Source: Umbilicaria muhlenbergii
Taxonomy: Eukaryota; Ascomycota; Lecanoromycetes; Umbilicariales; Umbilicariaceae
DNA length: 64,000 nucleotides
Direction of reading: 5' to 3'
Assembly: GCA_000611775.1 (NCBI GenBank)
Contig: KK106982.1
Span: 4,100,996 to 4,164,995, forward strand
Shown here: piece after piece, positions 9,646-22,080 of the stretch
Layout of the letters: every line of letters begins with the position of its first letter
How positions within the stretch are numbered: position 1 is the stretch's first letter
Notes under the pieces: generated by a model
Databases searched by the model: none
What the model was told of the DNA's origin: nothing
The model's input: only the letters and a program-made list of their open reading frames with translations
Program-made: the position numbers and the translations under genes

Positions 9646-12600
9646 GTATGTATTTCCACCTGCTTTTTCACTTGGTTCCAGACCCGAAATTGCTGGTTGC
9701 TCTTACAATAACCCACGAAAACCCCTTTATAAGACGTGTTTTCGAGTTTCGCCCGTTTTTCCTTCAGTATATGGCAATGAACAACACACCCGAATGGGCG
9801 TAGGTGTTCGACGGAGGGTTTAAACCCCTTATATAATTCGTATGGAGTCCTTCCTCCATGGTCGTCTCCTAAAGGAAGGTGATTCTTTAGGTAGCAGGCG
9901 GTTTTGACGGCTTTGCCCCAAAATTTAGTTGGCAATTGAGCGTCATAAAGCATGCATCTAGTTGCTTCCGTAATCATACAATTTAGGCGTTCAGAGACGC
10001 CGTTCTGCTCAGGCGTGTAGGTGGTGGTAAATTCAAATTCCACCCCCTCTGGCCCTCATATGCTTGCCACTTTCATATATTCTCCGCCATTGTCAGCCCG
10101 TACAACCTCCAATTTCTCGCCGGTTTCTTTCTCAGCTTTCGTCTTCCAAGTCTTGAATATTTCGTAGATATCCGTCTTCTTTGCCATTAAGAAAATATCA
10201 GAATATCAGGCAAATTCGTCCGTAAAGGTAACAAAATACTGGTTTCCACCTAGAGTATTGACACGGTAGGCTCCTCAAATGTCTGAATAGACTCATTGCA
10301 GGCGTTTTGTAGCTGTTGGCTTTGACTCCTTGGCCTGTACCCGTATCATCTTGTTATGCAAGCATGTCAAGCAGGCTTTCTCCGCCTCGTTAGGGCGTAA
10401 TTCGCGGGTTATACCCTTCACACACGGCTTGAGGCGTTGCATACGGCTTGCCTCAGCATGGCCAAACCTCCGATGCCACTTCCAGTAGTCGGATTGGGCC
10501 TGTGTGGAAAAATTGGAATTTTCAGGGGTTTCAGGGGTAATGTGCCCTAAACCCGTTTTTGGATAGGGGGTGGCGGAACTGGCAACCACGCTGCCTGGTA
10601 CTGCTCCCACTAGCTCCAGAGTGAGCCCTGGTGTAGGTGATCCTCCCCCTGCTGTCGCTGGGGCTGCCAGGCTGCTCATTGATTTTTGGTAGGCTTGGAC
10701 CTTAAAGGCCACTTTTGCGCTCGTCGACTTGACAACATAGACCGAACCGTGTTGGTTTGCTGTGACCACGACGCTTCCATTATGCTTAAAAACAACGTTT
10801 TTAAGCCCAAATTCAACCGTTATTCCGTGCTTACTTGCTGCCCCAATCGACAGCAAATTTCCGTCCAATTCAGGGACATAGAGGACGTTGTTTAAGGTGA
10901 GTTTTCTCCCTCCAAAATCAACTTCCACCTTGCCCATACCAGCTGCTTTTATTGAGTGCCCATTGACTAAGCAGACTTCCGTGTAATAGTTCTGAATTTC
11001 AACAAAAATTGCTCAATTTGAAGTCATGTGGTGGCTCACTCCGGAGTCCACAATCCAGCAGTCAGGGGTTAGTTCTAGGTTGGCTAGGGCTTCCATAGCC
11101 ACTGCCTTTCATGCTCATCCATCTGAGTTGGACTCGTTGTCCTGGCTAGTCGGATCTTTCAAATTTTTCGAATCTTCCGCCGGCCCCGGATTTTCGTTGG
11201 CTTGCCGTGCATTTGCCTTGAACTTTGGCGGTGGTTTAACTCCGTTAGGAGGTAGTTCTTCCCCGTCTTTCATCTTCAAAGCGTAGCAATCGGAGGCGAA
11301 ATGCCCCCTTTTCTGGCACTGAAAACATGTTTTTCCTGCCTTGCCGTCTTTGCCTTTGCTTCCTGCTTGGGCTGCGTTTGCGGTGGCATTATTAGTCGAT
11401 TTATTATTCGACGCTTCTTCCATTTCTCGCTCCTTCAATTGGCGTAGAACGGTCTCGATTTCAGGGTCCACGATTTCGTTGTTTATTTGAAATACAACTG
11501 GGCCGTAAGGCTCCTCCTTTAGGGAGCCAAGGAACACTTCCTGAACCATGTCATCATTGATGGGCGCCTTTGGTTTAAGCACCGTAATCTCCGCCTGGAT
11601 TTTCTTCAAGGCGTGGTAAGCCTGCTCCGCCGTCTCCTTCGGTCCTTGCTTGTAATTGACGAATGCCCTAAGCTGTGACCGGTAGTACGACTTGCCCTTA
11701 GGCTTCTTGATGTTCTCAAGGCGGTCCCAAAGCTCCTTTGCTGTCTTCAGTTTGTAGAACGTTCCGTCCTCCTGGGAGCAAAGTGACAATATGTCATTCC
11801 AGGCCTTCCTATCAGTCCTTCTCCACTTCTTATACTCCTCAATGGGAGGCTCCAATGTCTTCCCATCCAAACCCTTCTTCCCCTCTGGCGCAGCGTCGGT
11901 CCCGTCTATGACGTCTCAGTAGCCCCGTGCTTCCAAATAACCCCTTGTTCTCCCTGCCCATTGGGCGTAGTTCGTCTCATTGAGTTTGACTAGGCCTGAG
12001 GCCTTCGGAGACTCGTATTCCATGCTCTTTTAGGGCCGTGTGACTGCCTTCTGCGTACGCGGCGGCGTGGATAACGACTCGGGGGTGTGGGTATTTATTC
12101 GAAGTTCTATTCGTTGAGCCTTCGTATATATATAGACGTTTCTATTCGTTCGATTTTCGGAGTGGAATTCGTACGAAGAATTGACGTCTTTTTCGGTCGG
12201 TTTTTCGACTTTATAACTGGCCGATATCGAAGGTTTATATCGAAGCAAACTTTGGTTGCTCGACTTGCTCGACGGCGGCGGGGGTTAGGGCAGTGAGGGT
12301 TAGGGCGGAGGTGGTAGGCAACAGCAACAGGCGGTAGTTTAGACACTGACCGGGCTCATAACCTGTTGTAATGGGACGATATAGAGACCAAATAAATGTA
12401 TTGTATCTGCCTAAATATCACCCAAATGATATAAATGAACGTAAGGAAGAAAGCAGAAATGTTGTAATGGGACGATATAGAGACCAAATAAATGTATTGT
12501 ATCTGCCTAAATATCACCCAAATGATATAAATGAACGTGAGGAAGAAAGCAGAAACTTGAGGCTTTCAAGCCGTTAATATACATGTTAAGGAGCTTTTCG

Positions 12601-12714
12601 CTAAGCCAAAATGTACGTACACCCATGACGTGACTGCTTCTCTTGCTAGGAACCCCTGCCCTAAACCCCTGCCTCAATGACATCTGCTCAGCGGTGAATC
12701 AGTGAAATTCAACA
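9646..12714 (-). mobile_element. Copia-A fossil, copy 3 (3'-truncated)
   Basis: It carries the 5' LTR (12364-12714), primer site (12352-12363), leader, gag (11115-11870, CCHC knuckle), pre-integrase part (10293-10937) and integrase core (9646-10043). The RT and RNase H part is missing. The 214-residue pre-integrase segment is identical in amino acids to that of copy 1. The element is broken. Its 5' LTR doubles as the 3' LTR of copy 4. Confidence 0.9.
12364..12714 (-). repeat. LTR shared by Copia-A copies 3 and 4, with internal duplication
   Basis: The LTR is 351 bp against 255-261 bp elsewhere. The excess is a 96-bp tandem duplication (12364-12459 and 12460-12555) starting at the inner LTR edge. 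The low-coordinate edge is followed by the primer site of copy 3, and the high-coordinate edge by the polypurine tract of copy 4, so one LTR serves two elements. Confidence 0.88.
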
Positions 12715-12727
12715 CTCCCTCTTCAGC
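12715..12727 (-). other. polypurine tract of Copia-A copy 4
   Basis: In element sense GCTGAAGAGGGAG abuts the LTR start TGTTGAA. This position and composition mark the plus-strand primer of LTR elements, and identify the adjacent LTR as a 3' LTR for copy 4. The family B element has the equivalent GACGAAGTGGGAG at 21767-21779. Confidence 0.75.
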
Positions 12728-15700
12728 TTCGCTGCCAGCGGCTTTCAGGGGTAACTCTGAAACATAAAATGAATAAAATAACATTTAATGAGTGTTAGAT
12801 TTGGCCTCTGTTAGTGGTAGGTAAAATGGCGGCCAAAATGACTCAACTAGAACTGAAATAAAAACATGAGTTGACAACCACGTGCTCTGAAGACCTAGGG
12901 AGTTCGTTGGAAGAGGATTTCAGTACGCTCTTTTGAATGATCATACTGACTAGGCTTGAAAAAGCAGTCCTGAAGAACCCTAAGCGTCGACGAGATCAAG
13001 TAGGGAAACTTCAGTCTGAAATTTCTCCCTTGTAAGTGGCTTCATCAAGCAGTCGGCAGGCATATCAGCAGTAGGAATGTAGATGAGTATAATAAGGTCA
13101 TCTTCTAAGGCTTCCCTTACATAATGATACTGCATGTTGATATGCTTGATCCTGGCGTGGAATTCAGGATTTTTGATGAGCTTCATGCTCAACTGACTGT
13201 CCTCATATAATTGGGCTGGAGAACAGTTTAAAAACCGTGTTAACTTGACTCCTTTAAGTCACTTCATGATTCAGGCCGCTGTCTTGGCGGTGTTGCATAA
13301 TTCAACATATTCAGCCTCAGTGGTTGATGTGGCAGTGGTCTTTGCTTTCAGCTAGATCATGATATTGCTCCCTCAGCAAGAGTAAACACATATTCATATG
13401 TGAACTTCCTGTCTGTGGCGTCTTCAGCGTAGTCTGAGTCTGAATAGCCCTTTATACTCATAGGGGTAACTCCTGAAAATGTAATTTTCAGATCTTTCAT
13501 GCCTTGCAGGTAATGAAACACACGCTGTAAGTCTGCTCAATTTCAGACAGACAGGGCGTGGCAAAATTGACTGAATTTGCTCACAGTGAAGGCCAAGTTC
13601 AGGTGAGTGACAGTCATGATGTACATCAGGCTTCTGATCACCTTTTGATATTTCAATTGATCCGCCATTGGCTCATCATCTAGGGCTGATTTTATGTATT
13701 CATAGTCATCTATTGATGTAGAAACAGTCTTCAAATGATTCATAAAGAACTCCTTAAGAACCTTGCTAACATAAGCATATTGATTGATCATGAGGGTTTA
13801 ATTTTTTTGATTTCAGCGTATTTGAATTCTGAGGCAGACATTTGACTCACTCAAATCCTTCATATTGTACGCCTTTTGAAGCTTCATTTTAACTTTCATA
13901 ATTGCTTTCATTTCCTTCAAGAAAATGAGCAAATCATCAACATAGAGAGCAATAATTACCTCTGAATTCTCATTTAGAAAAATGAAATTATCTCTGAACA
14001 GTCTGACAAACTCTAGGCCATGTAGAGTGGCTCAGAAGATGTTGTTTCAATCTCATTTAAACTGCTTTAAGCCATATAACCCCTTGATTAAGTGGCAGGT
14101 CATTTTCTTAAACCTCTTGTATGATAATCTCTCTGAAGGTTTCATATATATTTCCTCTTTGAGCTCACCAGTGAGGTATGCGCTAATGATGTTCATTTGA
14201 TGTATATGCATGTCTTCATACGCTGCAATAGTCAGAAGCATGCATAGTGAGTTGAAATGTAAAGTTGAGGCAAAGGTTTCTTCATAGTTGATCTTATATT
14301 GTTGAGAAAATCCTCTGATGACTAGCCTGGCTTTGAAGCGCTTGATAAGGTCACTGAAAGTGTATTTAACCTTGAATACTCATTTAGAAGTGATTGATTG
14401 ATGTTTTTTAAGCAGTTCAATCAATTTTCATGTCCTGTTTGCTGTTAAAGAATTTAACTCTTCTTTTATGACTTGTAATCATTAGTGCTGATAGGTAAGG
14501 CTCTGAACAGTCTCCTTGTATGTAAAAGGCTCATGTATATGCTCCTGCACTGCCATATTAGCATAGTGAGGGTTTGGTTTCATTATTCAGTCAGATTAAG
14601 TAGTGTATGACACTGAGGCCTGCTGCTGCAGCCTTAAATTCTGCTTCAGAATTTCAGCAGCTGGTTCAAGGGTTAAATGTATGATTTCAAAGGCTTCTTC
14701 AGAGTCAGAAGAACCTTCCTCATTATCCTCAGCTTGTTTCAGTTGCATATCATTGTTTGAATTTTCTTCAAAATTTTCAGTTTGATTTTTGAGCCCCTGA
14801 GTTGATGTTGAAGGCTCTGATAAATTCATCATTACTTCAGGGCCTTCAGAGCTTGAAGACATTACTCTCTCACTTTCAGTGCACCTCTGAGCAAGTTCCT
14901 GTGGCATTAAAATCACTGAGTAATCATTGTCATCTGTATATGAGTTCATGAAGTCTTCATTTGTTTTGAAACATTCTGAATTTTTCAGTAGGCTTCCGCC
15001 TTTCTCTTCCTCAAGGAACAAAATGTGTGTATGTATTTTCACCTGCTTTTTCACTTGGTTTCAGACCTGAAATTGCTGATTGCTCTTACAATAACTCATG
15101 AAAACCCCTTTATAAGATGTGTTTTCAAGTTTCACTCATTTTTCCTTCAATATATGACAATGAACAACACACCTGAATGAGCGTAGGTGTTCAATGAAGG
15201 GTTTAAATCTTTTATATAATTCATATGAAGTTCTTCCTCCATGGTCATCTCTTAAAGGAAGGTGATTCTTTAGGTAACAGGCAGTTTTGATGACTTCACT
15301 TTAAAATTTAATTGACAATTGAGTGTTATAAAGCATGCATCTAGTTGCTTCTGTAATCATATGATTTAAGTGTTCAGAGACATCATTCTGCTCAAGTGTG
15401 TAAATGATGATAAATTTGAATTTCACCCCCTCTGACCCTCATATGTTTGTCAATTTCATATATTCTCCGTCATTGTCAGCCTGTACAACCTTCAATTTCT
15501 CATCAGTTTCTTTCTCAGCTTTCATCTTTCAAGTCTTGAATATTTCATAGATATTCATCTTCTTTGACATTAAGAAAATATCAGAATATCAGGCAAATTC
15601 ATCTGTAAAAATAACAAAATACTGGTTTTCACTTAAAGTATTAACATGATAAGCTCCTCAAATGTCTGAATAAACTCATTGCAGATGTTTTATAACTGTT

Positions 15701-17783
15701 AACTTTAACTCCTTGACCTGTATCTGTATCATCTTGTTATGCAAGCATGTCAAGCAGGCTTTCTCCACCTCATTAGGATGTAATTCACGGGTTATACCCT
15801 TCACACACAGCTTGAGGCGTTGCATACAGCTTGCCTCAGCATGATTAAACCTCTGATGTCACTTTTAGTAGTCAGATTGAGCCTGTGTGAAAAAATTAAA
15901 ATTTTCAGGAGTTTCAAGAGTAATGTGCTCTAAATCTGTTTTTGAATGAGGAGTGACAGAACTGACAATCATGCTGCCTGATACTGCTCTCATTAACTTT
16001 GAAGTGAGCTTTGATGTAGGTGATCCTCCCTCTGCTGTCACTGAGGCTGTCAGGCTGCTCATCAATTTTTGATAAACTTGAACCTTAAAGACCACTTTTG
16101 CGTTCATCAACTCAACAACATAGACTGAACCTTGTTGGTTTGCTGTGATCATGACACTTTCATTATGCTTAAAAACAATGTTTTTAAGCTCAAATTCAAC
16201 TGTTATTTCATGCTTACTTACTGCTTCAATCAACAGCAAATTTCCGTTCAATTCAGAGACATAAAGAACATTGTTTAAAGTGAGTTTTCTCCCTTCAAAA
16301 TCAACTTTCACCTTGCTCATTTCAGCTGCTTTTATTGAGTGCTCATTGGTTAAGCAGACTTCCGTGTAATAGTTCTGAATTTCAACAAAAATTGCTCAAT
16401 TCAGAGTCATGTGGTGACTCACTCTGAAGTTCACAATTCAGCAGTCAGAGGTTAATTCTAGGTTGATTAAGGCTTTCATAATCACTGCCTTTCATGCTCA
16501 TTCATCTGAGTTGAACTCATTGTCCTGATTAGTTGAATCTTTTGAATTTTTCAAATCTTCCGCCGGCCCTGGATTTTCATTGACTTGCTGTGCATTTGCC
16601 TTGAACTTTGATGATGATTTAACTCTGTTAAGAGGTAGTTCTTCCCCGTCTTTCATCTTCAAAGTGTAGCAATCAGAGGTGAAATGCTCTCTTTTCTGAC
16701 ACTGAAAATATGTTTTTCCTGTCTTGTCATCTTTGCCTTTGCTTCCTGCTTGAGCTGTGTTTGCAGTGGCATTATTAATTGATTTATTATTTAATGCTTC
16801 TTTCATTTCTCACTCCTTCAATTGACGTAGAACAGTCTTGATTTCAGGGTTCATGATTTTATTGTTTATTCAAAATACAACTGAGCTGTAAGGCTCCTTC
16901 TTTAAAGAGTTAAGGAACACTTCCTGAATCATGTCATCATCAATGAGCGCCTTTGATTTAAGCATCATAATCTTCACTTGAATTTTCTTCAAGATGTGAT
17001 AAACCTGCTCTGCTGTCTCCTTCAGTCCTTGCTTGTAATTGATGAATGCTCTAAGCTGTGACTGATAATATGACTTGCCCTTAAACTTCTTGATGTTCTC
17101 AAGGTGATCTCAAAGCTCCTTTGCTGTCTTCAGTTTGTAGAACGTTTCATCCTTCTGAGAGCAAAGTGACAATATGTCATTTCAGGCCTTTCTATCAGTC
17201 CTTCTTCACTTCTTATACTTCTTAATGAGAGGCTTTAATGTCTTCTCATTCAAATCCTTCTTCCCCTCTGATGCAGCGTCAGTCCCGTCTATGATGTCTC
17301 AGTAGCCTCATGCTTTTAAATAACCTCTTGTTCTCCCTGCTCATTGAGTGTAGTTCATCTCATTGAGTTTGACTAGGCCTGAGGCCTTCAGAGACTTGTA
17401 TTTCATGCTCTTTTAAGGCCGTGTGACTGCCTTCTGCATACACGGCGGCGTGGATAATGACTCAGGGGTGTGAGTATTTATTTGAAGTTCTATTGGTTGA
17501 GCCTTCATATATATATAGACGTTAAGACGTTTCTATTCATTTGATTTTCAAAGTGGAATTCATATGAAGAATTGACGTCTTTTTCAGTCAGTTTTTCAAC
17601 TTTATAACTGGCTGATATCGAAGGTTTATATCAAAGCAAACTTTGGTTGCTCGACTTGCTCAACGGCGGCGGGGGTGGCGACGGCGGGGTTGACGGCGGC
17701 GGGGGTTAGGGCAGTGAGGGTTAGGGCGGAGGCGGTAGGCAACAGCAACAGGCGGTAGTTAGACACTAACCGGGCTCATAACC

Positions 17784-17936
17784 TATTGTAATAGGATAAT
17801 ATAGAGACCAAATAAATGTATTGTATCTGCCTAAATATCACCCAAATGATATAAATGAACGTGAGGAAGAAAGCAGAAACTTGAGGCTTTCAAGCTGTTA
17901 ATATACATGTTAAGGAGCTTTTCGCTAAGCCAAAAC
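17784..17936 (-). repeat. partial 5' LTR of Copia-A copy 4
   Basis: The inner 153 bp of the LTR are present next to the primer site. The outer ~100 bp are missing, and the sequence changes to unrelated DNA after GCTAAGCCAAAAC. No target duplication can be assigned. Confidence 0.8.
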
Positions 17937-19797
17937 CTCTATGCTTTGACGTTTTTGAATAAAACAACGTTCTTCTTAAAAAACTGTTTAAAAACTGTTA
18001 TTTCACTCAACGGTCTGAGGAATTCCACAGTCTTTTGTTCATTACAGTTAGACGTCATTTGACTGCATAGACGGTTGATATTTAGTTATTTAATTGTTTA
18101 CAGTTGTATTACTGTAGACTGGAACCATAGCGATCCCTTAAGGTACCCGCGGCATACCCGCGTCCTCCCGCTGCGACGCCGGTGTCAATGTATATACCAA
18201 AATCGCTTCGCAAAGACCTTTGGAGTGGTCGAAACTGCAATATGAAGTTAAATCGTTGCTGATCATGCTACCAGTCTGGGAATCATACTCTGCCTTTGTG
18301 TGATTGAGTCAACATCTTGTTCCATGCACGTACAGGAACAAACAATGTCGCGGCGTGCCTCATAGGTGTTATCAACGTCATCAGCGCTGGTCTAACCCAC
18401 CTCTGCTTATGCAGGGATTGGAATGTCGACAAGAAGTTCATGATGTGTTTACTGACATGTCTCAGCAGAGCGCTCCAGAAATAGAGAAGTTAGTCGGAAC
18501 AAATTGTGCAGAGCTCCGAGGAAGGCAGACTCGCAGCCTAGTACCTACTAGAGAAGCTCAACCAGTCACAAGGCAGGTCAAACCTAGACATAAGGATCTC
18601 ATCCCGAGTCAGCCGCGTGCCGTGCAAGGATTTGTTAATCCATTAGGTAATGTCGCCAACGATCTAGAGTGCAAAGGCCAGAGAGCCGGGTCCAAAAGCA
18701 ACACAGATCAGCTTAGTATCAATTAGTAACCTCAACCTGCCCGCTGTAGCAGCCGCAGACCGAAGACCACTCCGCGCAGTAGACTCATGAGAATTGTTTC
18801 CATAAGGATCGTTCTGTAGCTGAGAAGGTCCTCTGGCACTTCCCTTTACCTTAACCCCTCTTTTCGCTGGGGAACCGTGCCATTGTGGCCATTGCCAGAC
18901 CGACTACTCCCCCGCGCGAAAATACCAACAACAGTTCGTTGGTGGACGAGGTAGACTAATTCTTGGCTAACTTTGGCAGATATCGTGTCGAAACTTGGCA
19001 ATATTGGGCGTAAAATGGTACCGAATTTGCGACCCTGACTGAGAACAAGCTAGGCTGAATTGCGTCTACAACCATTTCTCGGGTGGCCGTGCCGAGGCCC
19101 TAGCCAAGGGTCTATCCAGCTCTCCGTATCTCAAGCGGTCTGGTAGCAATAGAACACGTCTCTTACCCTCATACACCGAGTTTCTAAGTTGCGTTGTATT
19201 TTTCCACCAGGCCTACCGGCGACAAGACAAACCGAATATGGTCAAGACGTCACAGCCACGCGCAGGAATGATGGGTTTGCATTGGATCTCTCTAAGGCTG
19301 ATTCTGACATTGGTTGTTGTATTCGCGAAATCTCATGGACGATGACTCATATTCTCAAGAATTGATTGATCAATAGTTATGAAAAGCGGGTGAGATACGG
19401 TGCATATACAAGCGCCATGAACTCGGTTACACTTCCTCGCAATCGTCAGCCTCAGGCTCGTGTTCAGGGCTGCGGTTAGGACATCAGGGTTCGTTGACCC
19501 AAGCAGCTCAAGGTATCATCCTGATCTTTTGAGGCGTTTTCTTGCGCTGCATATACGAGCGCCGTGACTTTGAGGTACACTCCTCCACACGCTCCGACCT
19601 TGATCTCACATCAAGACCAAATTTAGACATCAGCTTTCTTTAGCTGCATCGGACTGAGATGCCTTGATGCCTTTGCTGGGGTTTTGTTCGTGTCCTATAA
19701 GATCACTGTCTTTCCGACTGTGCTTTTGGTTCTGACAGTTGGCCTTTAAAATCTCACGGAATAGATCCCTCTGGCAGAATCTAGCTTTCACACCGTC
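17937..19797. other. intergenic, no supported gene
   Basis: Only short open frames of poor coding quality are present, on both strands. CpG content is normal, so this is not part of the hypermutated islands. It is the upstream region of the secreted protein gene; I see no obvious TATA box or repeat. Confidence 0.5.
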
Positions 19798-20902
19798 ATG
19801 TTCATCATGAAACGTTCGCATACCTCTTTGCCGGCAGCTTTTCTGTTTCTTCTAGCCAGCTTTGCACTTTCAAACGCTCAGTGTACCTTCCAAGGCTCTC
19901 TAGCACGTCGCCAAGAGCCAGCTTCTCCCCTTCTCCGACATCGTGAGCTTCCCGTGGAGGAGAAGAGAGATGCATCGGGGCTTGAACGATCAGAGGAGCT
20001 TGGACAAGCTTCGGCCGAGAAGAGAGCCGGTTGCAACAGCGACAATGTGCTGAGAGCTTTGCAAGCTCATAGCGCAGCGGCGACCACATTTTGTGAGACC
20101 TTTATCAACATTCCCACTGTTACGAAAACGGCCACAGTGCCTGGAGTGACAGCATCCGTGTAAGTCTGAAGCATCTAGGACTGTCAAATTGCTGCTTCTC
20201 CTAAGGAACTGGCATGGGCCCCATCAAATGTCCATGATCTTGTTACGGGACGCTGCATTGCTAACTTGAGTGCTGCTTCTACTGTTTAGCTTTACCCAAA
20301 CAGTCGGAGTCAATCGGAACTACTACCCCAATGGCGCCCACATCGAGTCTATTTCTATCCCAACATCTGTGTCAAAGTATCCGGTCGCAAGAATCTCAAG
20401 TGCCTGCACTTGCTTGTCCATCCCGACCCAGACAACAACTACTACGTTCAGCTCCAGCAGTGAGGTAGAAGCGCCATTTCACGTGTATTCTCATTGACTA
20501 CAAACATACACGGAGGCTAATCAGGAACAACTTCTCCAGGTAGTTTATACGACAAACACCTTTACGTACACTGTCAGCGGCCTCTGCGCGACTCAAACCC
20601 CTTACGTTGGCGGTTATGAGCTGGGAGCCTCTTCGCCCCAATTTTCAGTCGTACCAGGACGAGCAAACAATGCTTACGACTGCTGTTTTGATTGTAACAT
20701 CATCGCTGGATTCGATAACTGTGCTGCATGGATTAGTGAACCCGGAAGCTGTCTTGTCGTCAAGGGCCCCTTGTCATATCTTGGGCCTCCGTGCCCTAGC
20801 GGTACCGGCAACGGTGCCGTTGGTGTTAATCCTACAGCTCATCCAAATAACCTTGGTGGACCAGGAAGGTGTGCCGGCAATATTGTGGTATGCCAGGAGT
20901 AG
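19798..20902 (+). CDS. secreted cysteine-rich protein, three exons
   Basis: The model is 19798-20159, 20290-20464 and 20540-20902, giving 299 residues. Introns are 130 and 75 bp with GTAAGT..TTTAG and GTAGAA..CCAG ends, a GCTAAC branch site in the first, and phases that join exactly. Residues 1-27 form a signal peptide (hydrophobic LPAAFLFLLASFALSNA, then QC). Two Lys-Arg sites (EEKRDASG and AEKRAGC, about residues 60 and 79) suggest Kex2-type processing of a propeptide. A Thr/Ser-rich stretch follows. The C-terminal part is Cys-rich: NNAYDCCFDCNIIAGFDNC, then further Cys at GSC, PPC, GRC and VVC, resembling PAN/apple-like modules of fungal secreted proteins. No enzyme motif, GPI site or membrane segment is seen. 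It could be a wall protein or an effector-type protein. The gene stands alone between two repeat blocks. The first intron shows the 5' ATG has a second in-frame ATG three codons on. Confidence 0.85.
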
Positions 20903-21499
20903 AAAGTAGAGAATGCACTCTACGCTGTTCTCATTTTCACATTGGAGAGATGTATCTCTTTGTGTTGATCGCTGTCTGACCATTCACACAAATCATTTAG
21001 TCTCTGAAGTCGAAGCTCTCCATGATCAAAATCTTATTAAAAGTATATAGCTGTTGACCATTGGTACTTTTTTATAATAACTTACCACAGAGCCAAAAAC
21101 AAGGAGGTAGGAGAAAGTAGTGGACATTCAGTAATGACATGAGGGTGAGCTGATGAGGACCCTTCTCGCGGCGGTAAGAAGCTCACTGTGGAAAGCGGCA
21201 CTGTTTCCCGCCGAAGCTTGCGTATGATATTCCGCACTCCGTCAAAGTAAGGTACCTAAAGTACCTCAAACCCTTCAGCTCGTTCCTTGAACACCACCTC
21301 ATCAGAACATCTTGAGGCTAAAGTGAGTTCAACGCAGCCAAGCTTGACTTTCCCACTGAAAGGGATGCATACAGCGGTACGGAATGGCGATCGATACCTT
21401 CTTCTACTCGATGTAAGCCACTTTATGAAGATTTTACCAGTTGCGGTGAGTAAGAATGAGCTTCGGCTCGCAGAATGGTTTCAGCTCAGTACGATAGCT
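20903..21499. other. intergenic, no gene
   Basis: This is the 3' flank of the secreted protein gene and the outer flank of the Copia-B 3' LTR. No coding stretch is convincing. Confidence 0.5.
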
Positions 21500-21766
21500 T
21501 GTTGCAATGGGGCGATATAGAGGCCAAATAGATGTATTATATCTAGCTAAATACCGCTCCAATTGATATAAATGAACGTGTAGAAGCAAGCAGTCTTCGT
21601 AGAAATCAGGGCACATTAAATAACCCCCCATATCGGCTTTCTCGGTGCTCGCCTACATTGACCGAGCGCCTATAGTCGGGCCGAGCGCATGTAGGCATGA
21701 TGCCTGCTACGGGCATATATTGGCTGCTGCAGGGCGGGGCGGACGAACGATTTTCCACATGCAACA
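21500..21766 (-). repeat. 3' LTR of Copia-B
   Basis: A 267-bp LTR with TG..CA ends (element sense starts TGTTGCATG, ends CATTGCAACA). The polypurine tract abuts it at 21767-21779. By eye it is identical to the solo LTR at 27135-27401. Confidence 0.9.
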
Positions 21767-22080
21767 CTCCCACTTCGTCGCCGTGACCTGAAGCCTGCTA
21801 TTGAGTCCTATAAGCATAATGGCAATTGGCCGATCTCAGGGGTAAATCTGAAACATAAAACGCATAAACAAAGCTTAAATCAATGTTAGTGAGCGTCTTA
21901 TTCGGCCTCTGTAAGTCGTGGGTGAAAAATGGCCGAAAATGGCTCGAATAGAATCGAAATAAAATCATGGGTCGACAACCACGTCCTCCAAAGACCTAAC
22001 GACTTCGTCGGAGGGGCAATTTGGTACGCCCTTTCGAATGACCTTTCTGGCTTGTTTGTGAAAGGCCGTCCCGTAAAGTC

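Larger units (their letters stand above)
12364..17936 (-). mobile_element. Copia-A fossil, copy 4 (near full length, hypermutated)
   Basis: In minus-strand order: partial 5' LTR (17784-17936), primer site (17772-17783), leader, gag (16498-17400, knuckle near 16700), pre-integrase part (15865-16320), integrase (about 15060-15700), pol linker (14596-15054), RT (about 13540-14420), RNase H (12980-13340, with the HIN.QYHYVREALED motif) and shared 3' LTR. It is the only A copy here with RT and RNase H, and the most mutated, by C-to-T and G-to-A transitions. It is broken, with very many breaks. Confidence 0.92.

Noticed and set aside
18304-18726. 140-residue frame upstream of the secreted protein
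   Set aside because: No domain, no splice or start support, and composition like random GC-balanced DNA.
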